Below, piece after piece: positions 7,900 through 17,313 of a DNA stretch of 64,000 nucleotides. How positions within the stretch are numbered: the first letter of the stretch is position 1; every line of letters starts with the position of its first letter. The stretch comes from Alteromonas genovensis (GTDB lineage Bacteria > Pseudomonadota > Gammaproteobacteria > Enterobacterales > Alteromonadaceae), in the NCBI RefSeq assembly GCF_010500895.1, contig NZ_JAAAWO010000006.1, positions 1 through 64,000 of the forward strand, given 5' to 3'. Made by a program: the position numbers and the translations under genes. The notes beneath the pieces were generated by a model, which had not been told where the DNA came from, did not search any database, and saw only the letters and a list, made by a program, of their open reading frames with translations.

Positions 7900-10680
7900 A
7901 TGACTACAACACCTACACCAACGCCACCCAACCACGCTTGTCAAGACGACAGGTTGCTGCAAACTACCTGTCCGTACTGTGGCGTTGGTTGTGGCGTCGA
8001 TGTTATTCAGCGTGGTGGCATGCAAGGGCAATTAAGCCAACTTACGGGAAGTCCTGAACACCCTGCAAATTACGGTCGACTGTGTATTAAAGGCACCCAC
8101 TTATTAGAAACCCTTGATAAGCATAAGCGCTTAACTCAACCTCTTGTTTTTGGTCAAGTAGCGACTTGGGACACGGCAACCAAGGAGATTGCTGGGCGTT
8201 TAACACAAATTATTGAGCAGCATGGGCCTGATGCTATTGGATTATATGGTTCGGGTCAGTTACTGACAGAAGATTACTACGTGGCCAATAAGTTGATGAA
8301 AGGCTTTATTGGCACGGCTAATATCGATACGAATTCGAGATTGTGTATGTCATCGGCGGTAGTGGCCTATAAGCGCGCCTTTGGCGAAGATATTGTGCCC
8401 TGTAACTACGACGATTTAGAGCACACTGACTTACTGATTTTGATAGGCAGTAATGCGGCGTGGACTCACCCCGTGCTTTATCAGCGTATTGAGCGCGCTA
8501 AACTTAGAAACCCTGCAATGAAGGTGGTAATTATCGACCCTCGTCGCACCGACAGCAACACGCTAGCAGACTTACATATAGCCCTTCGACCAGGCTCAGA
8601 CAGTGCCTTATTTTGCGGTTTGCTTAATTTCTTAGCAGACAATAACGCCTTAGATAACCCATTTATTGAGGCATCTACAAATGGGTTTGATGATGCACTA
8701 AAAGCAGCGTCATCCTGGTCTCTGGAAGCCGTATCTGAAGCTTGCGATGTGCCACAAGATTATTTAAATACTCTGTACAATTGGTTTGTTGAATTACCGC
8801 GCGTCATTAGCTTCTTTTCGATGGGAATTAATCAGTCTACCACTGGTGTTGATAAAGGAAACGCTATTATAAACTGCCACTTAGCCAGTGGGAAAATAGG
8901 CCGAGAGGGGTGTGGTCCGTTTTCAATTACCGGCCAACCCAACGCTATGGGCGGGCGAGAAGTAGGTGGTTTATCGACTATGCTAGCGGCGCATATGGAT
9001 ATTGAAGACCCTGAGCATCACCAAACAGTAAGTACGTTTTGGCAGGCGCCAAATTTAATTACCAAACCGGGTTTAAAAGCCGTCGATATGTTTCAGGCTG
9101 CTGCCGATGGCAAGCTTAAATGCTTGTGGATAATGGCAACTAACCCCGTTGCAAGCATGCCAAACAGAGCTTTAGTAGAAAAGGCGCTGACCCATTGCGA
9201 ATTAGTGATTGTGTCTGAGACTGCGGCTAAAAATGATACGCTGCGCTTTGCTGATATTGTATTGCCCGCCACGGGGTGGTCAGAGAAAAACGGCACCGTA
9301 ACTAATTCTGAGCGACGCATCTCCAGGCAGCGCGGTTTGCTAGCCCCTATTGGCGAGGCAAAACACGACTGGCAAATCATCAGCATGGTGGCGCGCGCTA
9401 TGGGGTTTGAAGATGCCTTTAATTATCATCATCCTCAGCAAATATTTAATGAGCACTGCGCGCTAACCTCTGCAAATAACAATGGCGCTCGTGCGCTTGA
9501 TTTAGGTCCACTAGCTACGCTAACGATAGCTGAGTATGACGCATTACGGCCCCAACAATGGCCTCTTGAATCTGCACATCGCATAGGCCGTGAACGATTA
9601 TTTGCAAATGGTGAGTATTACACCAAAGACGGTAAAGCCCGTTTTATAGCTATAACGCCTCAAAAGCCTGAACAAAAAACCTGCACGCAGTACCCTTATA
9701 TTCTTAATACAGGGCGAGTGCGCGATCAGTGGCATACCATGACGCGCACTGGCAACGCGTCGCGTTTGCTTAAACATATCGATCGACCCTGGCTTAGCAT
9801 TCATCCAGATGACGCAAAACGAAAAGGTATTAGCGATGGTTCGCTAGTAGCGCTCCATGCGGCTTGCAGTGGTGATATCAAGGTTATATTGCCTGCTAAA
9901 CTTGACGATAGGCAGCGAAAGGGCGAGCTGTTTGCCCCTTTTCATTGGTCGGCTACATGGGGATCGCATTGCAAAGTGGGTGCGCTTCTTAACGGGGCAA
10001 ACGATGCGCTATCGGGCCAGCCTGAGTTGAAACACGGCGCGGTCAGCGCTACCCCTTTTGATGCCGCCACATTGGGAGTTTTGTTTGGCGAAAGCGCGCT
10101 CATCGATGTTATAAAAACGTCATGCTATTACTGGCTTGATACTACCTCGGGCAGTATATCGTGCACCCAAATCGCCGACATAGTTCCCCCAATGCAGCTG
10201 TTAAATAATGTTGTACCGCTGTTACCACACAATACCCAGTGGTATACCTTTCAATGTGCAAATCAATGTTCATTAGTCGCCACACAGAAAGGAAAAGTGG
10301 TGTTGAGTATCATGCTCAATGCATCTTCATTGTCTATACCTACCGATTGGCTAGAAAGTATGTTCAATAGTGACGATGCGCTAACGCAGGCACAAATAAA
10401 CAGCCTATTGCATCAGCAACCCGACGAAGCTTTTATGCTAGGTAAGATTGTGTGCAGTTGCTTCAGCGTGCGCGAAAAAACCATTACTACAGCGATTGAA
10501 CAGGGCACTAACAGTGTAAGCGGGTTAGGTACTGCACTTAAATGTGGAACTAACTGCGGTTCATGTAAAACGGAGTTGGCTTCATTACTTTCTGCTAATC
10601 ACAAAGCCAGTACATTACCTAAACCGAACAATGATGACACATCGGCCAATACGCCGGTGACAGAGGAAACCCTATTATGA
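7900..10680 (+). CDS. nasA: Assimilatory nitrate reductase, molybdenum catalytic subunit
   Basis: Cytoplasmic Mo-bisMGD enzyme reducing nitrate to nitrite. The N-terminus has the [4Fe-4S] motif CPYCGVGCGVDV with the later GRLCIKGTHLL; mid-protein segments such as GKIGREGCGPFSITGQPNAM are typical of the NasA/NapA class. The C-terminus carries a BFD-like [2Fe-2S] domain (CSCFSVREKTITTAI, CGTNCGSCKTEL), as in Klebsiella NasA. About 926 aa. A TTG at 7894 would add two residues; ATG at 7900 is preferred although the ribosome site is weak, suggesting coupling to nirD. Its stop overlaps cobA by ATGA. Confidence 0.95.
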   Translation: MTTTPTPTPPNHACQDDRLLQTTCPYCGVGCGVDVIQRGGMQGQLSQLTGSPEHPANYGRLCIKGTHLLETLDKHKRLTQPLVFGQVATWDTATKEIAGRLTQIIEQHGPDAIGLYGSGQLLTEDYYVANKLMKGFIGTANIDTNSRLCMSSAVVAYKRAFGEDIVPCNYDDLEHTDLLILIGSNAAWTHPVLYQRIERAKLRNPAMKVVIIDPRRTDSNTLADLHIALRPGSDSALFCGLLNFLADNNALDNPFIEASTNGFDDALKAASSWSLEAVSEACDVPQDYLNTLYNWFVELPRVISFFSMGINQSTTGVDKGNAIINCHLASGKIGREGCGPFSITGQPNAMGGREVGGLSTMLAAHMDIEDPEHHQTVSTFWQAPNLITKPGLKAVDMFQAAADGKLKCLWIMATNPVASMPNRALVEKALTHCELVIVSETAAKNDTLRFADIVLPATGWSEKNGTVTNSERRISRQRGLLAPIGEAKHDWQIISMVARAMGFEDAFNYHHPQQIFNEHCALTSANNNGARALDLGPLATLTIAEYDALRPQQWPLESAHRIGRERLFANGEYYTKDGKARFIAITPQKPEQKTCTQYPYILNTGRVRDQWHTMTRTGNASRLLKHIDRPWLSIHPDDAKRKGISDGSLVALHAACSGDIKVILPAKLDDRQRKGELFAPFHWSATWGSHCKVGALLNGANDALSGQPELKHGAVSATPFDAATLGVLFGESALIDVIKTSCYYWLDTTSGSISCTQIADIVPPMQLLNNVVPLLPHNTQWYTFQCANQCSLVATQKGKVVLSIMLNASSLSIPTDWLESMFNSDDALTQAQINSLLHQQPDEAFMLGKIVCSCFSVREKTITTAIEQGTNSVSGLGTALKCGTNCGSCKTELASLLSANHKASTLPKPNNDDTSANTPVTEETLL

Positions 10681-11573
10681 ACGCTCGATTACATGCCTTC
10701 TCTGGTGCTTTGCATAGCGCCTTATTTCGTATTCAAAGCGCGTTTATCAATCGCGATACGGGCATTGATACTACTACGCCTTCTGCTATACACAGCAATA
10801 GAAAACACAGGGGCGAGGTGTTTATCGTTGGTGCCGGACCCGGTGACGCCGAGCTTTTAACCCTTAAAGCACACCGCCTTTTACAAACCGCTGATGTGGT
10901 ACTGTTTGATTGGTTGGTTAGCCAGTCAGTATTAGACTGTATACCACGTCATATAAGTAAAGAGTTTGTGGGTAAGCGGTGCGGTAAACACAGCATGCCA
11001 CAAACTATGATTTGTCAGCGCTTGGTTGAACTAGGCCTTGAAGGCAAGCGAGTGGTACGACTAAAAGGAGGCGACCCTGCCATTTTTGCGCGTACTAGTG
11101 AAGAAACAATGGCGCTTCACAGTGCAGGCATAAAGTTTGCCATTGTGCCGGGCATTACGGCGGCCTCTGGCGCTTCTGCCTATACGGGTATTCCCCTTAC
11201 CGATAGACGATTTGCCCAGTCGGTAAAATTTATGACCGCGCAATTTCAAAACCCAGAAAAGCAGGCCGATTGGACTGCTATTGCTAACAGTGCAAAACAT
11301 GAAACAACTGTTATTTACATGGGGCTTAAACGGTTACAGCAACTTTCTGAAAAGCTTATCGACGAAGGTATTGATAGTGGATTACCTGTTGCGGTAATAG
11401 AAAATGCATGTTGCCCTGAACAGCAGGTGGTAACGGGGACAATAACAACGATTTACCAACGAGTTCTTGATGCGGTAGTAGCCGGTCCTGCACTGGTGAT
11501 TATTGGTGAGGTGGTAACCGCGCGACAACCGGTGTCGGCAGAATTAATGAACGAGAGCACAATAAGTCAGTAG
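10677..11573 (+). CDS. cobA: Uroporphyrinogen-III C-methyltransferase (SUMT)
   Basis: Makes precorrin-2 from uroporphyrinogen III with SAM, the first step to sirohaem, the cofactor that NirB needs. The motifs FIVGAGPGDAELLTLKA, VVRLKGGDPAIFAR, and PGITAASGASAYTGIPLT are diagnostic. The first ~45 residues before FIVGAGPGD are a poorly conserved extension. It overlaps nasA by ATGA, so supply of sirohaem is translationally tied to the reductase operon. There is no CysG-like fusion, so the later dehydrogenase/chelatase steps must be encoded elsewhere. Confidence 0.93.
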   Translation: MNARLHAFSGALHSALFRIQSAFINRDTGIDTTTPSAIHSNRKHRGEVFIVGAGPGDAELLTLKAHRLLQTADVVLFDWLVSQSVLDCIPRHISKEFVGKRCGKHSMPQTMICQRLVELGLEGKRVVRLKGGDPAIFARTSEETMALHSAGIKFAIVPGITAASGASAYTGIPLTDRRFAQSVKFMTAQFQNPEKQADWTAIANSAKHETTVIYMGLKRLQQLSEKLIDEGIDSGLPVAVIENACCPEQQVVTGTITTIYQRVLDAVVAGPALVIIGEVVTARQPVSAELMNESTISQ

Positions 11574-11647
11574 AGATATTTATAGCTGGAAGTTGAATGA
11601 ACTGACTTAGAGAAAAGAAAAGCAACGGATGATTATTGTGCAGCAAA

Positions 11648-11741
11648 TGCACTAAATTCAGTCAAACCAATGAGTGTAAAAAGAGGTGCACAATCTAAGT
11701 GTTTGAAAAATATATCTTTATATTTTTGGCACTAAACGTGA
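11648..11741 (+). promoter_or_regulatory. nrtA promoter region: NtrC-like half-sites and sigma-54-like element
   Basis: TTGGCAC at 11726-11732 is a perfect -24 box, with a TG 12 bases on (GTGA at 11738-11741, weaker than the TTGT before nirC and nirB). Upstream, TGCACTAAA (11648) and GGTGCA (11685-11690) resemble NtrC half-sites. The -24 match is seen; function is inferred from the parallel with the other two leaders. Confidence 0.45.
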
Positions 11742-11766
11742 ATAGTACAAAGTAGGTGGTAGTATT

Positions 11767-11948
11767 AAAAGTGTTTAATTCACTTTTCGCACACACAGAA
11801 AGCTCCGCCATAATGCTTGTTTTTTATTAGGGCGAGCTTTTAAACAAAATTTAGTGTTTTGTTACTTCATCTTAGTAACGAAACATTCGGCAACGAAGCC
11901 TACCCGCTATTGATAACACGGTTATCCATAGCGGGTGGGTTTTTTTTT
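11767..11948 (+). promoter_or_regulatory. nrtA leader with three hairpins and a terminator
   Basis: Hairpins: AAAAGTG/CACTTTT at 11767-11787; AAAGCT(C)CGCC/GGCGAGCTTT at 11799-11840; GTTACT/AGTAAC at 11861-11879. A long terminator stem at 11899-11939 (CCTACCCGCTAT arm, inner GATAAC/GTTATC, three-base loop) is followed by nine T. It ends ~17 bases before the nrtA ATG. This is the third leader terminator of the locus and a likely target of the NIT-ANTAR protein. Confidence 0.72.
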
Positions 11949-11964
11949 GGCTAAAGGAAAGTAA

Positions 11965-13368
11965 ATGTTATCAATTATTGTAAATAGAAAACGCAGAAAA
12001 CCAGCCGGTGCACTCTCTTTAGTAGCTGCATTATTTTCAGTATCGCTGTTGGCATCGGTTACTACTGTGAACGCGCAAGAACTTGGATGGCCAGAAAAAG
12101 AAGAGCTTAAATTCGGATTTATTAAGTTGACTGATATGGCACCACTGGCAGTAGCTTACGAGAAAGGATACTTCGAAGACGAAGGGCTGTATGTCACATT
12201 GGAAGCGCAAGCAAACTGGAAGGTCCTGTTAGACAGAGTAATAGATGGTCAGCTTGATGGCGCGCATATGTTAGCCGGGCAACCACTAGGCGCCACTATT
12301 GGTTATGGTACGCAGTCTCATATTGTTACTGCTTTTAGCATGGACTTAAACGGCAACGGCATTACTGTGTCGAACGATGTGTGGGCTGATATGAAAAAGG
12401 CGATTCCTCATGAAGATGGAAAGCCGGTTCACCCTATTAAAGCTGATTACCTAAAACCCGTTGTAGACAGTTATAAAGAAGCGGGCAAACCTTTTAAAAT
12501 GGGTATGGTGTTTCCGGTTTCTACGCACAATTACGAACTTCGTTATTGGTTAGCGGCAGGAGGAATTCATCCCGGTTATTACGCACCGCATAAAGGAGAT
12601 ACCTCAGGTCAAATCGATGCCCAAGCACTTCTATCTGTAACACCACCACCTCAGATGCCTGCCACAATGGAAGCTGGCACAATTAATGGGTACTGCGTGG
12701 GCGAACCATGGAATCAGCAGGCGGTATTTAAAGACATCGGTGTGCCGGTGATCACCGACTATGAAATCTGGAAAAACAACCCAGAAAAAGTATTCGGTGT
12801 AAGCAGTCAGTGGGCAGAAGAAAACCCAAACACTCACATTCGCGTGGTAAAGGCGATGATCCGTGCTGCTATGTGGCTTGATGCCAATAATAACGCCAAC
12901 AGGCCGGAAGCCGTAAAAATGCTTGCGAAAAGTAGCTATGTAGGTGCCGACGAAGAAGTTATCGCCAACAGTATGACCGGCACTTTCGAATATGAAAAAG
13001 GCGATAAGCGAGACATACCCGACTTCAACGTATTTTTCCGTCATAACGCTACGTATCCCTACTATAGCGATGCTATCTGGTATCTCACACAAATGCGTCG
13101 CTGGGGCCAAATTTCTGAGCCTAAATCTGATAACTGGTATTTAGAGACGGCCAAAAATGTCTACCGACCTGATATCTACACCAGGGCTGCAAAAGCGCTT
13201 ATCAAGGATGGCTTAGCAAAAGCGTCAGACTTTCCCGACTTTGCCTCTGAGACTGGTTTTAAACCGCCGCAAACTGAATTTATCGATAATGTGACGTTTG
13301 ATGGAACGAAGCCAAATGGATATCTCGAGCAATTTTCAATTGGACTTAAAGGTGACACGGTACTTTAA
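11965..13368 (+). CDS. nrtA: Nitrate ABC transporter, periplasmic substrate-binding protein
   Basis: CmpA/NrtA-family binding protein that captures nitrate in the periplasm. A signal peptide of about 37 residues starts with the basic NRKRRK stretch, then a hydrophobic core ending [10 protein letters not shown]. The mature part contains family segments such as [36 protein letters not shown], and [15 protein letters not shown]. Length (467 aa) fits NrtA without a lipobox. AAAGGAA lies before the ATG. The NrtB permease follows. Confidence 0.92.
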   Translation: MLSIIVNRKRRKPAGALSLVAALFSVSLLASVTTVNAQELGWPEKEELKFGFIKLTDMAPLAVAYEKGYFEDEGLYVTLEAQANWKVLLDRVIDGQLDGAHMLAGQPLGATIGYGTQSHIVTAFSMDLNGNGITVSNDVWADMKKAIPHEDGKPVHPIKADYLKPVVDSYKEAGKPFKMGMVFPVSTHNYELRYWLAAGGIHPGYYAPHKGDTSGQIDAQALLSVTPPPQMPATMEAGTINGYCVGEPWNQQAVFKDIGVPVITDYEIWKNNPEKVFGVSSQWAEENPNTHIRVVKAMIRAAMWLDANNNANRPEAVKMLAKSSYVGADEEVIANSMTGTFEYEKGDKRDIPDFNVFFRHNATYPYYSDAIWYLTQMRRWGQISEPKSDNWYLETAKNVYRPDIYTRAAKALIKDGLAKASDFPDFASETGFKPPQTEFIDNVTFDGTKPNGYLEQFSIGLKGDTVL

Positions 13369-13400
13369 CCGTGTTGACCTATACACAAAGAGGCATAACC

Positions 13401-14393
13401 ATGAGTAAATCGGTACAGGCAATAAGCCAAATTGGCCAGCTAGACGGCAAAAGCAAGATAACTCAACTTGTTTCAATGCTACCTAAATTGCTCATGCCAT
13501 TGGTCGGTATACTGTTATTTTTAGCCGTTTGGAATGGTGTTTCAAAATCTATTGATACGTCGTTAGGGCAATTTCCAGGGCCTGCACAGGTATGGGAACA
13601 GAGTATTGTGCTTGTTAGCGAGCACAACACGCAGCGAGAGAAAGCCGAAGCCTTCTATGAACGTCAAGAGGTACGAAATGCCAAGCGTTTGGCGCAAGAC
13701 GAAAGCTACGTGCCTAAAATTCGCGAGTTTACCGGTGCTCCAACCTTTTTTGACCAAATTTGGACTAGCTTGTACACGGTCATGGTGGGCTTTTTTATTG
13801 CTAGCGTAATAGCAGTGCCGGCAGGTATTTTGTGCGGACTCAGTAAGTCTGCTTATGCTGCGATGAATCCGCTCATTCAAATATTTAAACCTGTTTCTCC
13901 CTTGGCCTGGCTGCCGTTGGTAACGATGGTAGTTAGTGCCCTTTATGTTAGCAACGACCCCATGTTTTCAAAATCGTTTATCACCTCGGCAGTCACCGTG
14001 TCTTTGTGTTGCTTATGGCCAACGTTGGTCAATACGGCGGTAGGTGTATCCAATATCGATTCAGACCTAGTTAACGTGAGTAAAGTATTGCGATTAACAC
14101 CTTTAAAACATGTACAAAAAATTGTGTTGCCGGCTTCTATTCCCATGATATTCACAGGTCTACGTTTGTCCCTAGGCATCGGTTGGATGGTGCTTATCGC
14201 TGCTGAAATGCTGGCTCAAAACCCTGGATTGGGTAAGTTTGTATGGGATGAATTTCAAAATGGTAGCTCTGAGTCGTTAGCCAGAATTATGGTGGCAGTT
14301 ATTACCATCGGTATTATTGGCTTCATGCTCGATCGTTTGATGTTAGCCGTTCAGCGCTTCGCAAGCTGGGATAAAAACTCGGTGTTGCGATAA
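13401..14393 (+). CDS. nrtB: Nitrate ABC transporter, permease
   Basis: Inner-membrane permease of the NrtB/SsuC type, about 330 aa. The binding-protein-dependent transport signature is visible as LRLTPLKHVQKIVLPASIPM (the EAA loop contacting the ATPase). A polar insertion of about 55 residues separates the first helix from the core, which is usual in NrtB. I use the ATG at 13401, preceded by AAAGAGG; a GTG at 13371 would give 340 aa without a good site. It lies between nrtA and the ATPase gene. Confidence 0.92.
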   Translation: MSKSVQAISQIGQLDGKSKITQLVSMLPKLLMPLVGILLFLAVWNGVSKSIDTSLGQFPGPAQVWEQSIVLVSEHNTQREKAEAFYERQEVRNAKRLAQDESYVPKIREFTGAPTFFDQIWTSLYTVMVGFFIASVIAVPAGILCGLSKSAYAAMNPLIQIFKPVSPLAWLPLVTMVVSALYVSNDPMFSKSFITSAVTVSLCCLWPTLVNTAVGVSNIDSDLVNVSKVLRLTPLKHVQKIVLPASIPMIFTGLRLSLGIGWMVLIAAEMLAQNPGLGKFVWDEFQNGSSESLARIMVAVITIGIIGFMLDRLMLAVQRFASWDKNSVLR

Positions 14394-14422
14394 TTAAGCA
14401 ACGCTTATAAGAGGAATAAACT

Positions 14423-15271
14423 ATGCAAAACAGACATTTAGAGCTATCACAAGTAGGTATTGATTTTCCCACGCCCAAAGGGCCTTTTACCGCCCTTACC
14501 GACGTAAATCTGAAAATAAAGAAGGGGGAATTTATTTCGCTAATTGGTCATTCAGGCTGCGGTAAGTCGACAGTATTAAATATTGTTGCAGGCCTACATC
14601 AAGCTACGAATGGTGGTGTTATTTTAGATGGCTGCGAGGTAAAAGAGCCCGGTCCAGAACGCGCTGTCGTGTTTCAAAATCATTCGCTACTGCCGTGGCT
14701 ATCTGTGTATAAAAACGTGGAACTCGCGGTTAAACAAACGCAGAAGGGTAAATCGAAAAAGGATACTCGCGATTGGATTTTGCATAACCTTGAACTCGTT
14801 CATATGACCCATGCACTTGATAAGCTACCGTCAGAGATTTCGGGCGGTATGAAGCAACGGGTAGGCATTGCTCGAGCCCTAGCCATGGAACCAAAAGTAT
14901 TGCTGATGGACGAGCCTTTTGGCGCGTTAGATGCACTCACCCGCGCGCACTTACAAGACTCATTAATGGATATTCATGCCGAACTTGGTAACACGGTTAT
15001 TATGATCACACATGATGTGGATGAGGCGGTGTTACTGTCAGACCGCATCGTAATGATGACAAATGGGCCATCGGCTACTATTGGTGAAGTTCTTGAGGTC
15101 AATCTACCTCGCCCTCGAGACCGTTTAGTACTGGCGGATAACCCAGAATACAATCATTACCGGCATGAGGTGCTTACCTTTTTGTACGAAAAGCAAAAAA
15201 AAGTTGAGCCAGTTTCAAACTATAAAAAAACAAAGCAAAAGAACGCGTCAAAAGATAGCGACGCTGCATAG
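14423..15271 (+). CDS. nrtD: Nitrate ABC transporter, ATP-binding protein
   Basis: Cytoplasmic ATPase driving nitrate import. Walker A GHSGCGKST, signature ISGGMKQR, and Walker B VLLMDEPFGALDA are all intact, with the switch histidine in MITHDVDEAV. At 282 aa it is the NrtD form, without the fused binding-protein domain of cyanobacterial NrtC. The C-terminus is a lysine-rich tail. GAGGAA precedes the start; the gene follows nrtB by 29 bases. Confidence 0.92.
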   Translation: MQNRHLELSQVGIDFPTPKGPFTALTDVNLKIKKGEFISLIGHSGCGKSTVLNIVAGLHQATNGGVILDGCEVKEPGPERAVVFQNHSLLPWLSVYKNVELAVKQTQKGKSKKDTRDWILHNLELVHMTHALDKLPSEISGGMKQRVGIARALAMEPKVLLMDEPFGALDALTRAHLQDSLMDIHAELGNTVIMITHDVDEAVLLSDRIVMMTNGPSATIGEVLEVNLPRPRDRLVLADNPEYNHYRHEVLTFLYEKQKKVEPVSNYKKTKQKNASKDSDAA

Positions 15272-15362
15272 CACTTAAATACAACAAACAATAAAAACAA
15301 TAGGTTAGCTCGACTCTCTGAGACCGAGTCAGGTTTTCTCACACAAAATTTAGGAACTCACT

Positions 15363-16574
15363 ATGAAAATGGCAGCAAAAATAAGTACACGGGCGATACT
15401 CTCAATTGGCATCGCAATGGCGTTAGCGCCGATTGCTCAAGCGGCCGATTGGTACGAGGCGCTATCAGACATCAAAGCAAGCGCAGACTTTTACTTACGT
15501 TATGAGGGCGCCTCTCAAGATAATGCGCTAAGCGATGCTAATGCACTAACGCTGCGTACTTTTGCCGGTATTGAATCGGGTGAGTACAATGGCTTTTCAT
15601 TTAAAGTAGAAATGGAAGACAGCAGAATAGTGCTGGGCCAAGGTGACTATACCGTGGGGCCAACAGGTTATAATGTTGGTGAATATTCTGTGATTGCAGA
15701 CCCCGAAACTACTGAGCTTGATCAAGCCTATATTCAATACAGAAGCGACAATATAAAGATAAAGGCAGGGCGGCAAGTTATCGCACTAGACACTCACCGC
15801 TTTATTGGTAGCGTTGCATGGCGTCAAGACCGTCAAACCTTTGATGGCATATCGGTAAATTATAAAGTGAGCGATAACATCAACGCCTTTTATGCTTATG
15901 TTAATCAGCGCAATCGTATTTTTGCAGAAGCCGCAGATTTTGATTCAAAGGATCATTTTCTAAATGTAAGTTATAGCAACAATATAGGTAAATTAACGGC
16001 CTATGCGTATTTACTCGAAATAGACAATGATACCGACAACGCGTTAGATACCTACGGGATCCGCTATGCCGGCTCTTATTCAACTGACTCTGCTAAATGG
16101 TTGTATACCGCAGAAGTTGCTAAGCAAAGCTCTGAAAATGCGACTAACGACTTCGATGCCAACTATCTATTATTAGAAGCCGGCGCGGTAGTGTCAGGTG
16201 TAACCGCAAAGCTGGGCTACGAAGTACTAGGCTCTGATAATGGTAACTATGGGTTTGCGACTCCCTTAGCGACTTTACATAAATTCAACGGTTGGTCAGA
16301 TCAATTTTTAGGCACACCTGCACAAGGGTTAAAAGACTTGTCGGCAACTATTTCAGCTAAATTCGCAGGCGGTAAATGGACGGCAATTTATCATCAGTTC
16401 GATGCCGATGAGGCATCGTTAGCTATTGATGATTTAGGCAGCGAAATCAACCTTTTATACACTACTAAAGTTGCCGAAAGATTTAACTTAGGCGTGAAGT
16501 ACGCAAACTATTCAGCAGATGACTTTAGCGTAGATACCGACCGAGTATGGGTGTGGGTTTCAACTAAGTTTTGA
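15363..16574 (+). CDS. Outer-membrane porin-like protein (alginate-export family fold)
   Basis: 403 aa with a signal peptide cut near AQAADWYEAL and beta-strand-rich sequence ending in an aromatic (VWVWVSTKF), as in outer-membrane barrels. Segments such as AGIESGEYNGFSFKVEMED and IKAGRQVIALDTHRFIGSV match the Alginate_exp barrel family. Its place inside the nitrate transporter operon, 91 bases after nrtD, suggests that it lets nitrate across the outer membrane; this is inferred only from position. A CTCG/CGAG hairpin lies in the gap before it. Confidence 0.75.
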   Translation: MKMAAKISTRAILSIGIAMALAPIAQAADWYEALSDIKASADFYLRYEGASQDNALSDANALTLRTFAGIESGEYNGFSFKVEMEDSRIVLGQGDYTVGPTGYNVGEYSVIADPETTELDQAYIQYRSDNIKIKAGRQVIALDTHRFIGSVAWRQDRQTFDGISVNYKVSDNINAFYAYVNQRNRIFAEAADFDSKDHFLNVSYSNNIGKLTAYAYLLEIDNDTDNALDTYGIRYAGSYSTDSAKWLYTAEVAKQSSENATNDFDANYLLLEAGAVVSGVTAKLGYEVLGSDNGNYGFATPLATLHKFNGWSDQFLGTPAQGLKDLSATISAKFAGGKWTAIYHQFDADEASLAIDDLGSEINLLYTTKVAERFNLGVKYANYSADDFSVDTDRVWVWVSTKF

Positions 16575-16590
16575 GGATTACGTATTCGCT

Positions 16591-17229
16591 ATGCCGGTAG
16601 TAACGGATGACAAAAATTTAGCTATATCGCAGGCGCAGCAATGCACTGGCTTTATACTGGCTGGTGGGCGTTCTTCGAGAATGGGTAAAGACAAGGCAAC
16701 GGTCACCGTTGCCGGACGTAGCATGCTGCAAACGGCCCACGATCTAATGAGCCATACGCAAGTACACCACCATGTTGTAGTGGGTGGTCGTTTTGCTGAT
16801 GTTCATGAAAATACTCAAGGTTTAGGGCCTGGTCGCGCTATTTGTGAGTTAGTAACGCACTCATATTCGCATTGTCTTGAAAGCGAGGACTATTTAGCGC
16901 AAACCCAAGCTATAAAGGGGTATGCTTTATTCATTCCCGTCGATATGCCTTTTTTACAGCCCAACACCGTAACTACGCTCATCAAACTATCACAACAACA
17001 TCAACGTGCTTATTTTTATGAGCAATATTACTTACCGTTGGTGGTACCAATAACGTTCAGCAACGCAATAATACTGAGTGAACTAGTCATGCAAAAGCCT
17101 TCACCGTCGGTGCGCAATGTTATAGATGCTGTTAATGCTAGCGCCGCAAAATACAGAGGCGATGAAAAAGAATTTGCCAATATAAATAGTCCAGCGGAAT
17201 TAGCTGAAGTGCTAATACCTGTAAGTTAA
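16591..17229 (+). CDS. mobA: Molybdenum cofactor guanylyltransferase
   Basis: Adds GMP to molybdopterin to make the MGD form that NasA needs. The GTP-binding start FILAGGRSSRMGKDKATV is diagnostic, followed by FIPVDMPFLQP and a C-terminal FANINSPAEL segment. 212 aa. The first ~17 residues before FILAGG are longer than in the E. coli protein. It lies 16 bases after the porin gene, so it ends the nitrate transport operon and ties cofactor supply to nitrate use. Confidence 0.9.
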   Translation: MPVVTDDKNLAISQAQQCTGFILAGGRSSRMGKDKATVTVAGRSMLQTAHDLMSHTQVHHHVVVGGRFADVHENTQGLGPGRAICELVTHSYSHCLESEDYLAQTQAIKGYALFIPVDMPFLQPNTVTTLIKLSQQHQRAYFYEQYYLPLVVPITFSNAIILSELVMQKPSPSVRNVIDAVNASAAKYRGDEKEFANINSPAELAEVLIPVS

Positions 17230-17313
17230 ACATGTTCTTGTAGGTATGTTGACTTAAGCGTTATCGCCTTTTTAAGAGTTGGGTCTAAAAAAAGACGTTG
17301 CATTTCTTACCTC

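Noticed and set aside
12631..13110. 159-aa minus-strand frame inside nrtA
   Set aside because: Shadow of nrtA, no domain and no ribosome site.
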